A stretch of 64,000 nucleotides of DNA from Prostheceraeus crozeri (taxonomy: Eukaryota > Platyhelminthes > Polycladida > Euryleptidae): positions 248,001 to 312,000 of the forward strand of contig CAJQUW010000891.1 of the NCBI GenBank assembly GCA_907163375.1, read 5' to 3'. Shown here piece by piece: positions 20,414-32,047 of this stretch. Each line of letters opens with the position of its first letter. Position 1 is the stretch's first letter. Position numbers and translations under genes: made by a program. The notes below the pieces were generated by a model. It searched no databases. It saw only the letters and a list, made by a program, of their open reading frames with translations, and had not been told where the DNA came from.

Positions 20414-21090
20414 CTGCAAAGGTAAGAAAAAATTCTTCAAATTGATTAAAATTGCGAAGTCAAAACTGTGGGAATAAAATGCGCATAGGGACGTAAATGA
20501 GAGCTGAATAACAAAAAAAACTTATACGAGCACATGTGAGTCGTATTACTTGAATAATAATAACTGAAATATGTCATATTATATCAAGGTACATGAAAAA
20601 TAACACATGTTCAGTAGTCTTTCATATTGCATTAAATTATTACAGTATACTGCATTGCATTGACTTTTGTATAATGTCGAACCCTTGATTCACATCGCTT
20701 TTCCCGTCTTCCTATAATGTTCTACACTGTTCATTATAAAAAGAGATCTACAATATATCGGCTAGTCAAACCTCGTAATCTCAGCTCTCGCAAAATTCTG
20801 ATGTAGATGTATTTTCTGCTATGGTACCGTAATTAGCACCGACCGATATCTACAATATCAAGAATCAAATCCTATTTTGTGCTTATCCTATCAAGAACCA
20901 AATTCAACAATTGCTTTATTTTGATTCTAATTATCTTACTTGATAAATAACTAAATAACAGATTGAACAAAGATGATTGTCCTTTCATTGTTTGCTTTAT
21001 CGCTGAAATAACATTGTCCGGGTGCTGTAGGCCCATCGAAGTCGCAATTAACACCCTTTATTCAACAATAGAATAAAGCTACCTCTGTCG
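20414..21090. other. Intergenic or intronic, no feature recognised
   Basis: AT-rich and without supported exons or repeats. Confidence 0.4.
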
Positions 21091-21095
21091 ATGTG

Positions 21096-21240
<145 letters not shown>

Positions 21241-21419
21241 TACACATGTTTAGACAGATTTGATAAATTTATCAATTGCCAGGTTACTTGTCTAAACATG
21301 TAATGAGTAGCGCCTGCGTGAAGCGCCTCAATCTCGGATGCGGTATTAAGTGATTGCAGAAAGCAGTCCGCCCTCCACGTGCCTGCGTTAAAGCAGTGCC
21401 TTCCTGGCTAATTCACGCT

Positions 21420-21560
21420 CTCAACAGATGGTCCGGTGGCCTTGTGGTTAGAGGGTATGCTTGCACGTCCTTTAGCTCCAACGTCGCTGGTTCAAACCTA
21501 CCCACGACTGATGAGGCCCAACAGGCCGAAACATGTCTCGTGGTGGTTACATCTGTTGAG
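21420..21560 (+). mobile_element. tRNA-like SINE/retrozyme-type unit with hammerhead ribozyme
   Basis: A 141-bp unit closed by an 11-nt perfect inverted repeat, CTCAACAGATG (21420-21430) and CATCTGTTGAG (21550-21560). Inside, a tRNA-like part has an A-box-like TGGCCTTGTGGTTAGAGG (from 21438) and a B box GGTTCAAACC (21489-21498), implying RNA polymerase III transcription. A hammerhead ribozyme follows directly. tRNA-related SINEs with hammerheads are known in schistosomes, and hammerheads occur in Penelope-linked small retroelements. Whether this copy is a SINE or a retrozyme relative is unclear. Confidence 0.6.
21501..21546 (+). ncRNA. Type I hammerhead ribozyme
   Basis: All core parts are present in order. 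Stem I 5' strand CCACGA (21502-21507); core CTGATGA (21508-21514); stem II GGCC/GGCC (21515-21518 with 21524-21527) around a 5-nt loop; GAAA (21528-21531); a minimal stem III closed by a 2-nt loop (21531-21536); cleavage triplet GTC with predicted cut after 21537; and the stem I 3' strand TCGTGG (21538-21543), perfectly complementary to the 5' strand. The very short stem III is typical of animal retroelement hammerheads, which often cleave best as dimers. Confidence 0.85.
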
Positions 21561-21576
21561 ATTTGATAAGTATATA

Positions 21577-22716
21577 CAGTAGAATTAGCATATATCGGCG
21601 CCTCAAGGGACAGACGAAAACCGCCAATATACGCGAACCGCCGATATATGCGAACTCCCTGAATTTTGAAGTTCTGTGAAATCTACACGAGCTCTGAGAT
21701 CATGCCATGCATCATACAATGTATATACGTGTATTGACTCATGAATTATTGCGTTGCTATACTTAAATACATGTACATATTGACTTATTGTCCAACATCT
21801 ACAGTGCATGCACATGTAATTGTGTCTATGTATTCAATAGATATCTAAAAATTGTGCCTTTCTGAACTGATGCTTGCAACGTAAGTATCGCAAGCCGGAT
21901 ATCACTATGTTTGTCAAAAACTGAGTATGCTTTTTGAATCAAGAAGATTGAAGCTTCTTCATGCCTACATGCTTACCTGCTATATGAAGCACAAAACAAA
22001 GAAGAGTATGCATAAATCAAGACGCCGCTAAGATCACGTGCAGGCGAAGCCAGCCAATCTAAGTCAATCAAGACGCTGCTAAGAGTCACGTGCAAGCGAA
22101 ACCATAGAGATGGATGGGGTGACGAGCCGCTTTCTGTCTAGAGAGAGGACATGCATTGAACTCAGCAATGTTTTCGACGGTAGCTTGTACTCCTTTGATG
22201 ACGCAACAGTCACTAAGTCAGGTCTGACAATAGCATCGTAGGTGAAGGCGTTAACAATGCAATCATCACGTCGAATGAAAGACTAATTATGTGAGAATTA
22301 TCAGTGAGATACAGTGGCAAGCCTACTTATCTTTCCTCGGCTGCTAGATTCTACAATTTTGATCAAACCCCCAAACATGATCGAGATGAATTGTAGAAGA
22401 TCTAAATTTTCACATGCCACTAGAATAGTTAGAATCGGAGAGTCCTAACAGAATCTACAGCCATCCGCGTCCACATATACTGTCATTCTAGTGACTCTTC
22501 TACGCAAAACACATCGCTTGAGGATTTCCAGGAAATCCGCCGTTATAAACGAACTTTTTTCTGTCAGGGACAGCGAAAATGCGCCGATATAGGCGAACCG
22601 CCGATATAGCCGAAGCCGATATAAGCGAACTCGATTATATGGAAAATATAGGAAATTTTGCCGGGACAAAAAGAAACCGCCGATATAGCCGAAGCCGATA
22701 TATGCGAATTCTACTG
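21577..22716. mobile_element. pogo/Tigger-like MITE
   Basis: 1140 bp with inverted ends: CAGTAGAATTAGCATATATC on the left and CAGTAGAATTCGCATATATC read inward on the right, flanked by TA on both sides (21575-21576, 22717-22718). Clusters of GCCGATATA and GCGAA motifs sit inside each end, probably binding sites. The CAGTAGAA start and TA target fit pogo/Tigger-type Tc1-mariner elements. No transposase frame is present, so it would depend on another element. Confidence 0.75.
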
Positions 22717-22742
22717 TATATATATATATATATATATATATA
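22717..22742. repeat. (TA)n microsatellite at MITE border
   Basis: A short TA tract adjoining the right MITE end. Confidence 0.9.
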
Positions 22743-22811
22743 AGAAATGTATGCTCCTGCCCCACCGAATCGTACTCTCCTGCCCCACTTGTACACTCCT
22801 GCCGCACGGGC

Positions 22812-23645
22812 GAGCACCTCCAATTGCCTGGTCCGACGATTGCTGTAGGCCCCGGTCCCTTCAATTTTCGTATTTAGAGTTAGCTTTTTCGGAATATGAT
22901 TGTGCTGTGATATGTACTGATATGAATGAAGATATATGGCTGTCAGAGCACCTCCAAATGCCTGGTCCGACGATTGCTGTAGGCCCTGGTCCCTTCAATT
23001 TTCGTATTTAGAGTTAACTTTTTCGGAATATGATTGTGCTGTGATATGTACTGATATGAATGAGGATACATGACAGTCAGAGCACCTCCAAATGCCTGGT
23101 CCGACGATTGCTGTAGGTCCCGGTCCCTTCAATTTTCGTATTTAGAGTTAGCTTTTGCGGAATATGATTGTGCATTGATATGTACTGATGTGAAAGAGGT
23201 GCCATGGCTGTCAGAGAACCTCCAAATGCCTGGTCCGACGATTGCTGTAGGCCCTGGTCCCTTCAATTTTCGTATTTAGAGTTAACTTTTTCGGAATATG
23301 ATTGTGCTGTGATATGTACTGATATGAATGAAGATATATGACAGTCAGAGCACCTCCAAATGCCTGGTCCGACGATTGCTGTAGGCCCTGGTCCCTTCAA
23401 TTTTTGTATTTAGAGTTAGCTTTTGCGGAATATGATTGTGCATTGATATGTACTGATGTGAAAGAAGTGCTATGGCTGTCAGAGCACCTCCAAATGCCAG
23501 GTCCGACGATTGCTGTAGGCCCCGGTCCCTTCAATTTTCGTATTTAGAGTTAGCTTTTGCGGAATATGATTGTGCATTGATATGTACTGATGTGAAAGAA
23601 GTGCTATGGCTGTCAGAGCACCTCCAAATGCCTAGTTCTATGGTT
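22812..23645. repeat. 134-bp tandem satellite array, about six and a bit copies
   Basis: The landmark GAGCACCTCC (once GAGAACCTCC) recurs at 22812, 22946, 23080, 23214, 23348, 23482 and 23616, an exact 134-bp period. Units differ by a few substitutions, and two subtypes can be told apart by TTTTTCGG versus TTTTGCGG and by ATGAATGA versus GTGAAAGA. The last unit decays after 23640. The open frames here are a by-product of the repeat. Confidence 0.95.
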
Positions 23646-24478
23646 GCTGTGGCGTTATATGTTTGTTATATTTCTAGGGTGTCATCATTAGGTAAGTCGA
23701 TTAACTCACTGATTTTGCTGTAGATTCGGCAATATATAGACTATTCCCTATAGGCCTACTGACTTATCGCACAGCGAGTCCAAGGAGGATAGGCTAATCA
23801 GTGGCTACTTATACAAAATGAAAATGCAATATCCTTTTATAGTAGGCCTATGTATTATAACTGACTGACGAAGACAGACATTAACTAACTTTCCGTAAAC
23901 ACATCGACGCCGACGCATCACTATCAGATAAATGGCCACAGATCTCTTAATTTTTATCAGCTTGTGGTTTGATACTCATGATGCGATTTAGGAGAACCCT
24001 ATCTGACTATAGGAAGCAAAAAAATAGCTTTTTGAATATTTGTTTCAGTGGACAAAAAATCGACCACTTTTGCTGGATTTCACCATCTGCTTAATTCACA
24101 TCTTCAAAACTACATACCTTCATATGAACCCACTATTCAGTTAAAAAAGCAAGACATGAATATGAAGAACAGAAATATAATGAATTCCCATGCAATAAGT
24201 ATACTAAGACAAAAAAGAAAACATGTAAGACAAAAGATGAAAATATGTAATAAGTTACACTGTATGTACTTAAAGCAACGTAGATAAACAAAAGATGGTA
24301 AGAATGCATGCGCAGTTGTAAAAAATTACAGATTTCGTCGATTGGTTGAAAATGGAAGATAATGCGAGTATACACAATTTATTCTAAGAAGTTCATTCTG
24401 GCGAAAGCATCAGACTGCCTGCCTTCGTGACCTTTTCGGTGAAGGGAGGCCTTCGTATCCGACCAAAAGCAGTCGTTT
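23646..24478. other. Intergenic, no feature recognised
   Basis: Downstream of the satellite and of the zinc-finger gene; no supported gene or repeat. Confidence 0.4.
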
Positions 24479-24694
24479 TCATAAAGAAAGAATGTTCTCT
24501 CCCTCTACTTCCTCTTCCTCAGTCTCTTCTTTCCTTTCCTCCCCGTTCTCGTCCTCCTCAACCTCTTTGATCTCTTCGTTCTCGTTCTCTTCATCCTTTT
24601 CCTCCCCGTTCTCGTCCTCCTCAACCTCTTTGATCTCTTCGTTCTCGTTCTCTTCTTCCACTTCCCCGTCGTTTTCTTCATCTGTTTCTTCCAC
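24479..24694 (-). repeat. Glu-rich coding minisatellite in the candidate last exon
   Basis: A repeated unit reading EENENEEIKEVEEDENGEE occurs twice on the minus strand. In phase 0 from the previous exon the frame would stop early, so this acidic tail needs a different junction or is not used. Confidence 0.5.
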
Positions 24695-27600
24695 TATAGT
24701 CGGCCAGTTGTTTACCTCAGTTTGGTCGAACTCTAACAGCTTCGAGTATTCTGGAAGGAAAAAGAAGATTGATAAGATTAACTTTGATATAATGAAGTAT
24801 CAAGGGAGAGAGAGAGAGAAAATTATAAAAAATTTATTTAAAAACCAAATACAGGATTTTTATTCATTGAGTTGCAAAAAGTAAAAATATGACATGCGGT
24901 GATATCATTAAAAAATGAATCAATATTGATTAAGGGATATTACCAGCGTGCCGGTTGACAATAGTGAGTTATATTTTTCTATTGTCATTTCCACTGCTTC
25001 AGAGTACCGGTATTCATCACGCTATCAAAATGTCTTTTAAGTAAATGTAGGTCTTTTAAAGTATATGAAGATGATTTCAGGTGGCCAAGAAGCTCATGCA
25101 CATGAAACGTACCAATACTGAAAATTAATGAAAATATACGAAAGATAGATAAACAGAACACACACGCAGAGAGAGATTTTTCGAATATTATTAATTTATT
25201 TCATGTATATAATAAGTTTCATAATGCTTCGTGGAACTTACTTTCGAGCGAGTCATTTTTGACAGAGAATGTTTCTACCGGAAACATTCACCGAATGAAG
25301 CAATGCTCTGGCTAACAACTCGCTCGGAATCCCGTTTTCGCGGCCGGTTGTTGTGCAAGCCTTCCTTAAATCAGTCTATGTGCATTGGCGTTTGAGAATC
25401 TAAAGAAAATTAGAAAAAATGAATGAAGGATGATCCCACGAGTCTCATCTGGAACGTCATGACCGTATTTCGTCGACATCAGTGGAGGTTCACGTCAAAT
25501 TTCACCGTAGGCCATTTTGCCAAATTAGAAGTTAAACTGAGGAAAGGTAACTCTAGACTGCATATGTATGTAGAATACTTCTAGCCTAAGTAAGATGGAG
25601 TCAGGTATCCCTTCATTACTCTCGAAAACGATAGCATAGAGAAATTTTATTGTAAATGTCTTACTATTGAAGTTTATATTGATAATGCTTGATACGGAAA
25701 TATCATAGAAATCGTACCTCTTTCGACACATTTATGATTATGTGCCCGAGTTTGATAAGAGGCCTCCCGTCAGCTTTAATAAAGAAGGGCTGGCGGAGCC
25801 ACGAGTCACACTTGATATTTCTATTCGCTGGTAAACTTCGATGTCGTGTAAGATAGACGTGTAAGAGCTGCACCACCCTCTTGCTGACACGGAGCAGCGC
25901 CGATCCATAGGTACCGGAGGTTTTGTGTGATCCTGCCGAAGGAAAAACTTACAGCTTAATATTAAAACAATAACGGACAAACATAGGGGTATTGCCTTTA
26001 CCTTCAATAAGGTATACCTCACCACCGGATTGCGTTGTTTCCACAGGATTCTCAATTGCAAAGACCGTTAAGTTCTCAAACGGCTCGAGACGTATAGGGC
26101 ATACGAGGACCAAAAGCGTCAATAAATTATCTCGGCACCTGGAAATACGAGTTAAATTTTCATTATTTCTGCTATCGGGTACACGATCAACAGTAGCGCC
26201 AGGAAAATACTTACTAAATGTATAATCTTCAATGTTTCAACAAGATAAAAGCAAGACCTATGGTTAAAAGTATATAGAAAATAAAATAGTAGAATTGACA
26301 TTGTACTCACACTTTAAAATCTGTTGCTTTCGTAACATTGGACGAACATTCTGCGAATAGCTGCCGGAGGTCGAGCAACGTCAGGCGTCCTAAAGATTTA
26401 TTTACGTCATTGGAGTTCTGAACGGAAAGCAAAGACAATGAAAGATAATGTTGAATAATACATAGTCTTTGATGGAAAGAGTTGCTTATAAGTTAGCCTG
26501 TTTACACAAGTATGCAAGAAAATGTGCGGATTGACAACGTTTAATCAGTAAATTTAATGAACTATAGTTTATTTACTAGTGGAACAGTTTCTCACTTTAA
26601 TGTGACGGGCTTTAGTTTGGAGTCCCGCACGTAGGCCCATCACCAAATCGATGCTCCGAGTGAGCTCACCTGGAACGACATCTTGCATCAACTCTCCGTA
26701 AGCATCATCTTGCTTGAAGTTATCAAGCATCCACTGGACAGCGCGACAAAATGAGATGAATTCTGCGCATGTCGTGGCGCGAGTGGAATGCGCGTATGAG
26801 CAGTCCTCTAGCTCATAAGCCTTCATTAACCGCCCATCGCACATATCCGCCACAGTAGCGAAGTGACCAATAATACGGCTTGTCTGAAAAGTTGCAATAA
26901 ATGTAAGATTGCAATGGGTTGGTCTCCCAAAATGTCAGCAGTGCTATAGAAAACGTTGATGTATATATAAGCTAGTTATCTCATAAACGTAAATTAAGTT
27001 GTCTTCGTTTTCATGTCTTCATCGGATGATACATTCAAAATTGGAAAATTTAATAGAGCAAATGAAAGCATTCTATTCACTATACTTATTAAATTTGAGG
27101 TAAATCGCAAACATTAAATTATTCCGGATCATCATGTCCGATATAAAAGTATTTAGGTCCTCATTATTGTTGCACTACATTTACTTAGTCGCTTATGATG
27201 TTAAGTTACTATAAAGGCTGTTAAAACAGACTTTTCGACTTTCAATTTAACTTTTAATGGATAGTATGTGTTTCGATATTCAAGACAAACAAATTGTGAA
27301 TCACTTTGAAAAATGTTCAAATCTGCTATCGACAAAGTGACAAACTTTTAATCGAACTATTGAACTTTTCATCTCGTGCAAAAACTAAATTACATAGAAA
27401 AATATTTACAATACGCAAATGCTTGATATTGAAACTAATCAGGAAATTTTGAAATCTTAAGTTGCATACTCAATACTTTTCTCTTATCTCTGAAAACGAC
27501 GGATTAACAACCCTGAATACCATTCCTCTAAATATCCACTCGAATTCTAAAATCGGATTACCCTCATGTGGTGCCGCAGGATGAAATCCCGCGTATGTTC

Positions 27601-29033
27601 GGCCGCTTTCTTGGTTACTTCTTTGCCGCGATGTGTGGAGGGCGACAGCACGGACAAAGCGCTTCCTCCATACTTCTTCAGATTTACTGAAGAATCTAGC
27701 CAACTTTCGCCGTTCGCGGCGATCAAGAGGCAAAAGTTGGTGACCATATACTGCAACGAGCTCGGTCCACATGGAGTTAATCAACGGATCTTCGCTCTAA
27801 AACAAATTCATACAACTTTCGTGGAATATACTGAGTTTCTGAAAATATTTTCTTTATATACAAAAACATCACAGTTATAAGAGGCCTTTCGACCGGTTCT
27901 CTTTCAAGCATTACACCGGTATGAAACTGGTACCATTACATGTGATTTGATGTGAACTTTCGAATTGAAAAAAATATGAAATGTTAAAATATTAGAAAAT
28001 TAACAATGTATAAAAATTTATAAATTAACAAAAATAAAAAAACTGAGATATTACATATTGTCTAAACATATCATAAATTTTTCAATTCAAAGTTTACATG
28101 AAGTAAATGTAATGATTTCTGTTTCATTCTGGTCTAATGCCTGAAAGTGAACCTATCGAAAGGCCTCGCATAATTACGTTTTTTGAATATTAATATTGTG
28201 CAGTGTCTTTCATGACACTTTCTTTCGAATAAATGTGAAGTAACTTATCTTTCATTTTGCTGAAAATAAAACTTAAGATATTTACAGATTGAGCAATATG
28301 TAAAAAGCATCATTCAAAAATCTTGTACATTGAGTAACATTTAATAATCTTTAATTTAATCAAACGAAATACTCACTTCAATTGCATCGTCCTCAACTAT
28401 ACAAACGTAGTTGGGATGAGCCCGTTTTATATGTTGACCGACGCGCCTCGTCTGTAAAAGGTAGAAACTTTCAAAATCATATTCACCTATCGAGCTAAAT
28501 AAATCATGATTATCAAAATATTTTAGATTCTTTTATTAACAGTTATCTTCTTATATCATCTAAATAATTTTCTCAATACCGCACAGAAATAGATCTTCAA
28601 TGATCTACAATAACGAAAAAGCATTTTTGTGCTTAATTATAAGCCTAATTACTCATAAAATTTGTAATTTACGCAAAATTCAAATGGACTTACCACAAAA
28701 TTGCATTTCGGGCAGACCCTGAGCGGTCGAGTGACAGGTCTGGAGTTAGTTTCAGAGGGTATTGGAACAAGGTCGGAGGATAGTGCAGGGTCGGAAGATG
28801 GTGCAGCGTCGGAAGTTGGTGCAGGATTGGAAGGGGACAGTAAAGGCTCAAAGGAATGCGGCGCTGGCGTGTAAGATACCTTTAGGATTGCCGCAATTTC
28901 CAGAGGCTCCACTTTATGAGCTCGTTGTAGATGGCGACGAAAATGCTTACTCGTCTGCCTACTTTTGCAGACGGGGCATTGCGTGACAGTGCGTTGATAT
29001 CTTACACCTTTCAACGTGACACTCTCTGTCTTT
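24479..29033 (-). CDS. Multi-exon C2H2 zinc-finger gene with recombinase-like C-terminal region
   Basis: Exons on the minus strand, bounded by GT/AG with compatible phases: 28694-29033, 28377-28451, 27521-27796, 26596-26883, 26311-26417, 26002-26138, 25718-25932, 24944-25021, and probably an acidic last exon within 24479-24750. The first seen exon has a C2H2 finger (CPVCKSRQTSKHFRRHLQRAH) after which Ser/Pro-rich sequence follows; a second finger, CPKCNFV joined to TRRVGQHIKRAH, spans an intron. Exons F-G (YLIE, then HKTSGTYGSALL and VYLTRHRSL) recall tyrosine-recombinase-derived proteins. The 5' end and the last join are not resolved; the donor at 27520 is weak. Function unknown, probably nuclear DNA binding. 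Confidence 0.6.
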
Positions 29034-31588
29034 CCTGGAAAGCAAAAATGGAATTTCTGTGATACGACACCGGGTTCCTATACAAAGTTGAAAATGATAC
29101 GCGTAGAAGCAAATAAACGTAATTCGCACGATTTGCAAACTCGTATGTTCAAACGTATGCTCAAATTCAAAACGACGAAACTAAGGAACAAAGTATGGTG
29201 GTATATGCATGGTGGTATGGTGAACTTGGATTGAACTCTATAGCTTAAGCAAGGAATAATGAAACAATCTTATCTCTATCATTCAGATAAGGTTCTTATA
29301 GAGCTATAATATGATGATTAAATACAACTTGTCAACTAATACAAACAAAAACGTATTCAAAAATAGTGTGAACCTGAAACCGTTGTTGAAATTATCTTGA
29401 CCAACCAATGTGTCAACAACCTGTTGAAGGCTGAATCTGGTCTCCTAGACAATCTTTTGCCTTAGTTCGGAACTGAGGAAGACTATACACCGAAAGCTTC
29501 TGCGAACGTAGTCTTCTTCTTTTTTGGAAGTCTGGTTTTGAATTTTTAGATTCTCTCACACAAATGCACACTCTCTACCAGTGGATGTAACTGATTTCGT
29601 GTTTTGTGTTGTTCTTTAGGTATGTGTATGTTCAACTGAAGGACAAATAACAAATAACAAGAACGCAAATGAACAATGGACTTTAAATTTCATTACTTTC
29701 TGAGGTCATTGGCAGTTCTATTTTCTGAAACCGTGAATGGCTTCGACTGGGAATAAGATTATAATGAACATCCATTTCTGAAAGGAATAACCGTCAAAAA
29801 TTTCATAAAATAGCTTTTCATTTCTATACCACAAATCATGCATTCAAAATGCTTTGCCCATAACGCCACTAACTCTAACCTATATACACGTACTTACGAC
29901 TCAATAGTCTACTAAGTGCGTGATAATGATGATGGATGCTCTATCAGTCTGTTTCATAGTTATCTACAAGGCTTGGTTACTTAACACAAATCAGAAGAAG
30001 CTTGTCGGACGAGCAGACACATTAAGACTATTGAAACCATGCTGCCTCAGATCGTTAATATGTGATGTCTACTTTCCATTACTTGGCATCTGCTACAATA
30101 GTGTATCGGTAAAGACGCAGATCTGTATGTGAATGGTGTGCAGGTCGATTCCGCGATTTTGTCAATAGACATAATGAATGTCGCAAATATTTTGAGAAGA
30201 AAACTGTATGTCTACAATAAGCTTTACGCCTGATATACAGAGAAAGAATCTTTTAAGATATTTAGTTGATTTAGTTAGAAGATGTAGTTGAATATCGTGT
30301 AATATCGATGACATGATTCATAACTTTTCATAGAGAACTATTTTCGCATACAAATACATTCATACATTTTAAAAATACAATCTTTTGATTTTTGCACTAT
30401 ATTTGTGTGAATTAATAAGAAAAAAGGGCCAACAACAACGGCGATAATTGCTACCGGTACGACACATACACAATATCTAATAAAACGTAATTAATGACCG
30501 TCATTTTTACCGAGATCAAATACATCTTACTTAACGTAACAATGAATGGGAAAAGGTTTCAATATCAGCAATCTCAGAATGAAACTATAAGTTAAGCAAT
30601 CCTAAATGTAGAACTTACAGTTTCTAATAATCTTAAACAGCTGAGATACCTAACTTTTGAACACAGCTTTAAAATAGTACTATTTTTATTTAGTAAGATT
30701 AAACAAAACATTGAAAAGTTTATTCAAATACAAAGTTTAAATTTTTTCCTTTGTCAAGTTCTTTTAAGTATAGAATAGTATGCCAATATGTTACTAAAAA
30801 TTCGTTAATAGTTGAAACAATTATTTTGAACCATAAAATTCAATTATATACGAAGAATTGGTTTCTTTCAAATGGACAAAGATAATGTGATTTTTTCACA
30901 ATTACGCAGTAAATATTGCGTTTGATAGAGCTAAAATATAATATTTGCATTATCTGACACTCATTATACTTCCAGAATTTATTACTTGCTGCAAATAGTC
31001 CCGTAATTATCTAAAAAACAGTATTTCATATTTTGACCATGTAAAATACATGTGGTTTCACATGTGCGGTACTTCCCCGACCGTTTCAAACAAATCTGAT
31101 GAAAGATTCGAACTTTTCGTGCAAAATTACCCTAAAAACAGCTCTTACTTAAAAAATTGAGCCTAAGTGCGAAACGATTTCTGATTGAGTGGACTATTAT
31201 CATGATAAAACGACTATGCATAGGGTCGGTATCCACGGATCAAAAAACATGATTATTTTATATTCAAAAATATATTTACTTTTTTATTCCTACTTTCCAT
31301 TGACCTAACCAACATGTAAGGACTCTATATCGCCCGCCCATCACCCATGGCTCATCTCATATGCCACGTCTTCTTCCTCTAGCGGTTGACAGGGCTTTAG
31401 TAATTTACATGTATGGCCTCATTTACATGTATGTAGGGGTCAAATTGCCCACTTTCTGATGTCACAGCATGAAATAAACTATGTTCATTCCGAATCCATA
31501 AAAAAATCCCATCAAAAACGATTATCTGTAGATATATATTCACATTCTAATGAAATGACATACGTGGTGGGGCAGGGTGGAACATTTC

Positions 31589-31590
<2 letters not shown>
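29034..31590. other. AT-rich stretch, no feature recognised
   Basis: Upstream of the first seen zinc-finger exon. It may hold 5' exons or promoter of that gene, but none is supported. No repeats stand out. Confidence 0.4.

Positions 31591-31591
<1 letters not shown>

Positions 31592-31642
<51 letters not shown>
31592..31642. repeat. (TA)n microsatellite
   Basis: A pure TA dinucleotide tract. Confidence 0.95.
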
Positions 31643-31645
<3 letters not shown>

Positions 31646-31754
31646 TCTTAGCTCTGCGTGCAGTTAACACAACGGCCGAGTACTGTGATTTCAATTTCTG
31701 TACCAATTTATCACAGGTCCATCGAAAAAGTGGAATTGAGGTTCATCAAGGTCA

Positions 31755-31812
31755 ATTCCAATTCCAGTAGATTTAAATATCGTCAATTCCAATTCTAATT
31801 CCAATTCCGACT
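31755..31812. repeat. AATTCC-type simple repeat
   Basis: Loose tandem copies of CCAATTCCAATTCTAATT type sequence. Confidence 0.6.
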
Positions 31813-32041
31813 TTTCCAACTCTGGCTATAACTGACTCTCAAAAAAAATAACTTTATCGCTTTCAGATGACATGATTGATCCGTGAATCGTATCCACCAA
31901 TATAATGTGGGTTGAGCTAGCAGCCTTATATTTGGCAGTTGTTATGGAATTAGAAATATATTATAACAATACCCTGTAAACCTCGATTCACATCTCCATA
32001 TACAATAATAATAAGCGAACGATTCTTCGAGTGACTGACTT

Positions 32042-32047
32042 GGAGTT
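32042..32047. repeat. Polinton B target-site duplication, left (GGAGTT)
   Basis: Identical to 53039-53044; 6 bp is the expected Polinton length. Confidence 0.93.

Noticed and set aside
22812-23645. Regular repeats considered as a CRISPR-like array
   Set aside because: Whole units repeat without unique spacers, and the context is animal DNA.
22658-23723. Several plus-strand open frames of 69-117 aa with near-identical protein sequence
   Set aside because: They are read from the 134-bp satellite, whose period is not a multiple of three; no independent coding support.
29455-29525. Possible second hammerhead (AACTGAGGAAG ... CCGAAAGC)
   Set aside because: The core reads CTGAGGA, not CTGATGA, and no matching stem I or cleavage triplet was found.
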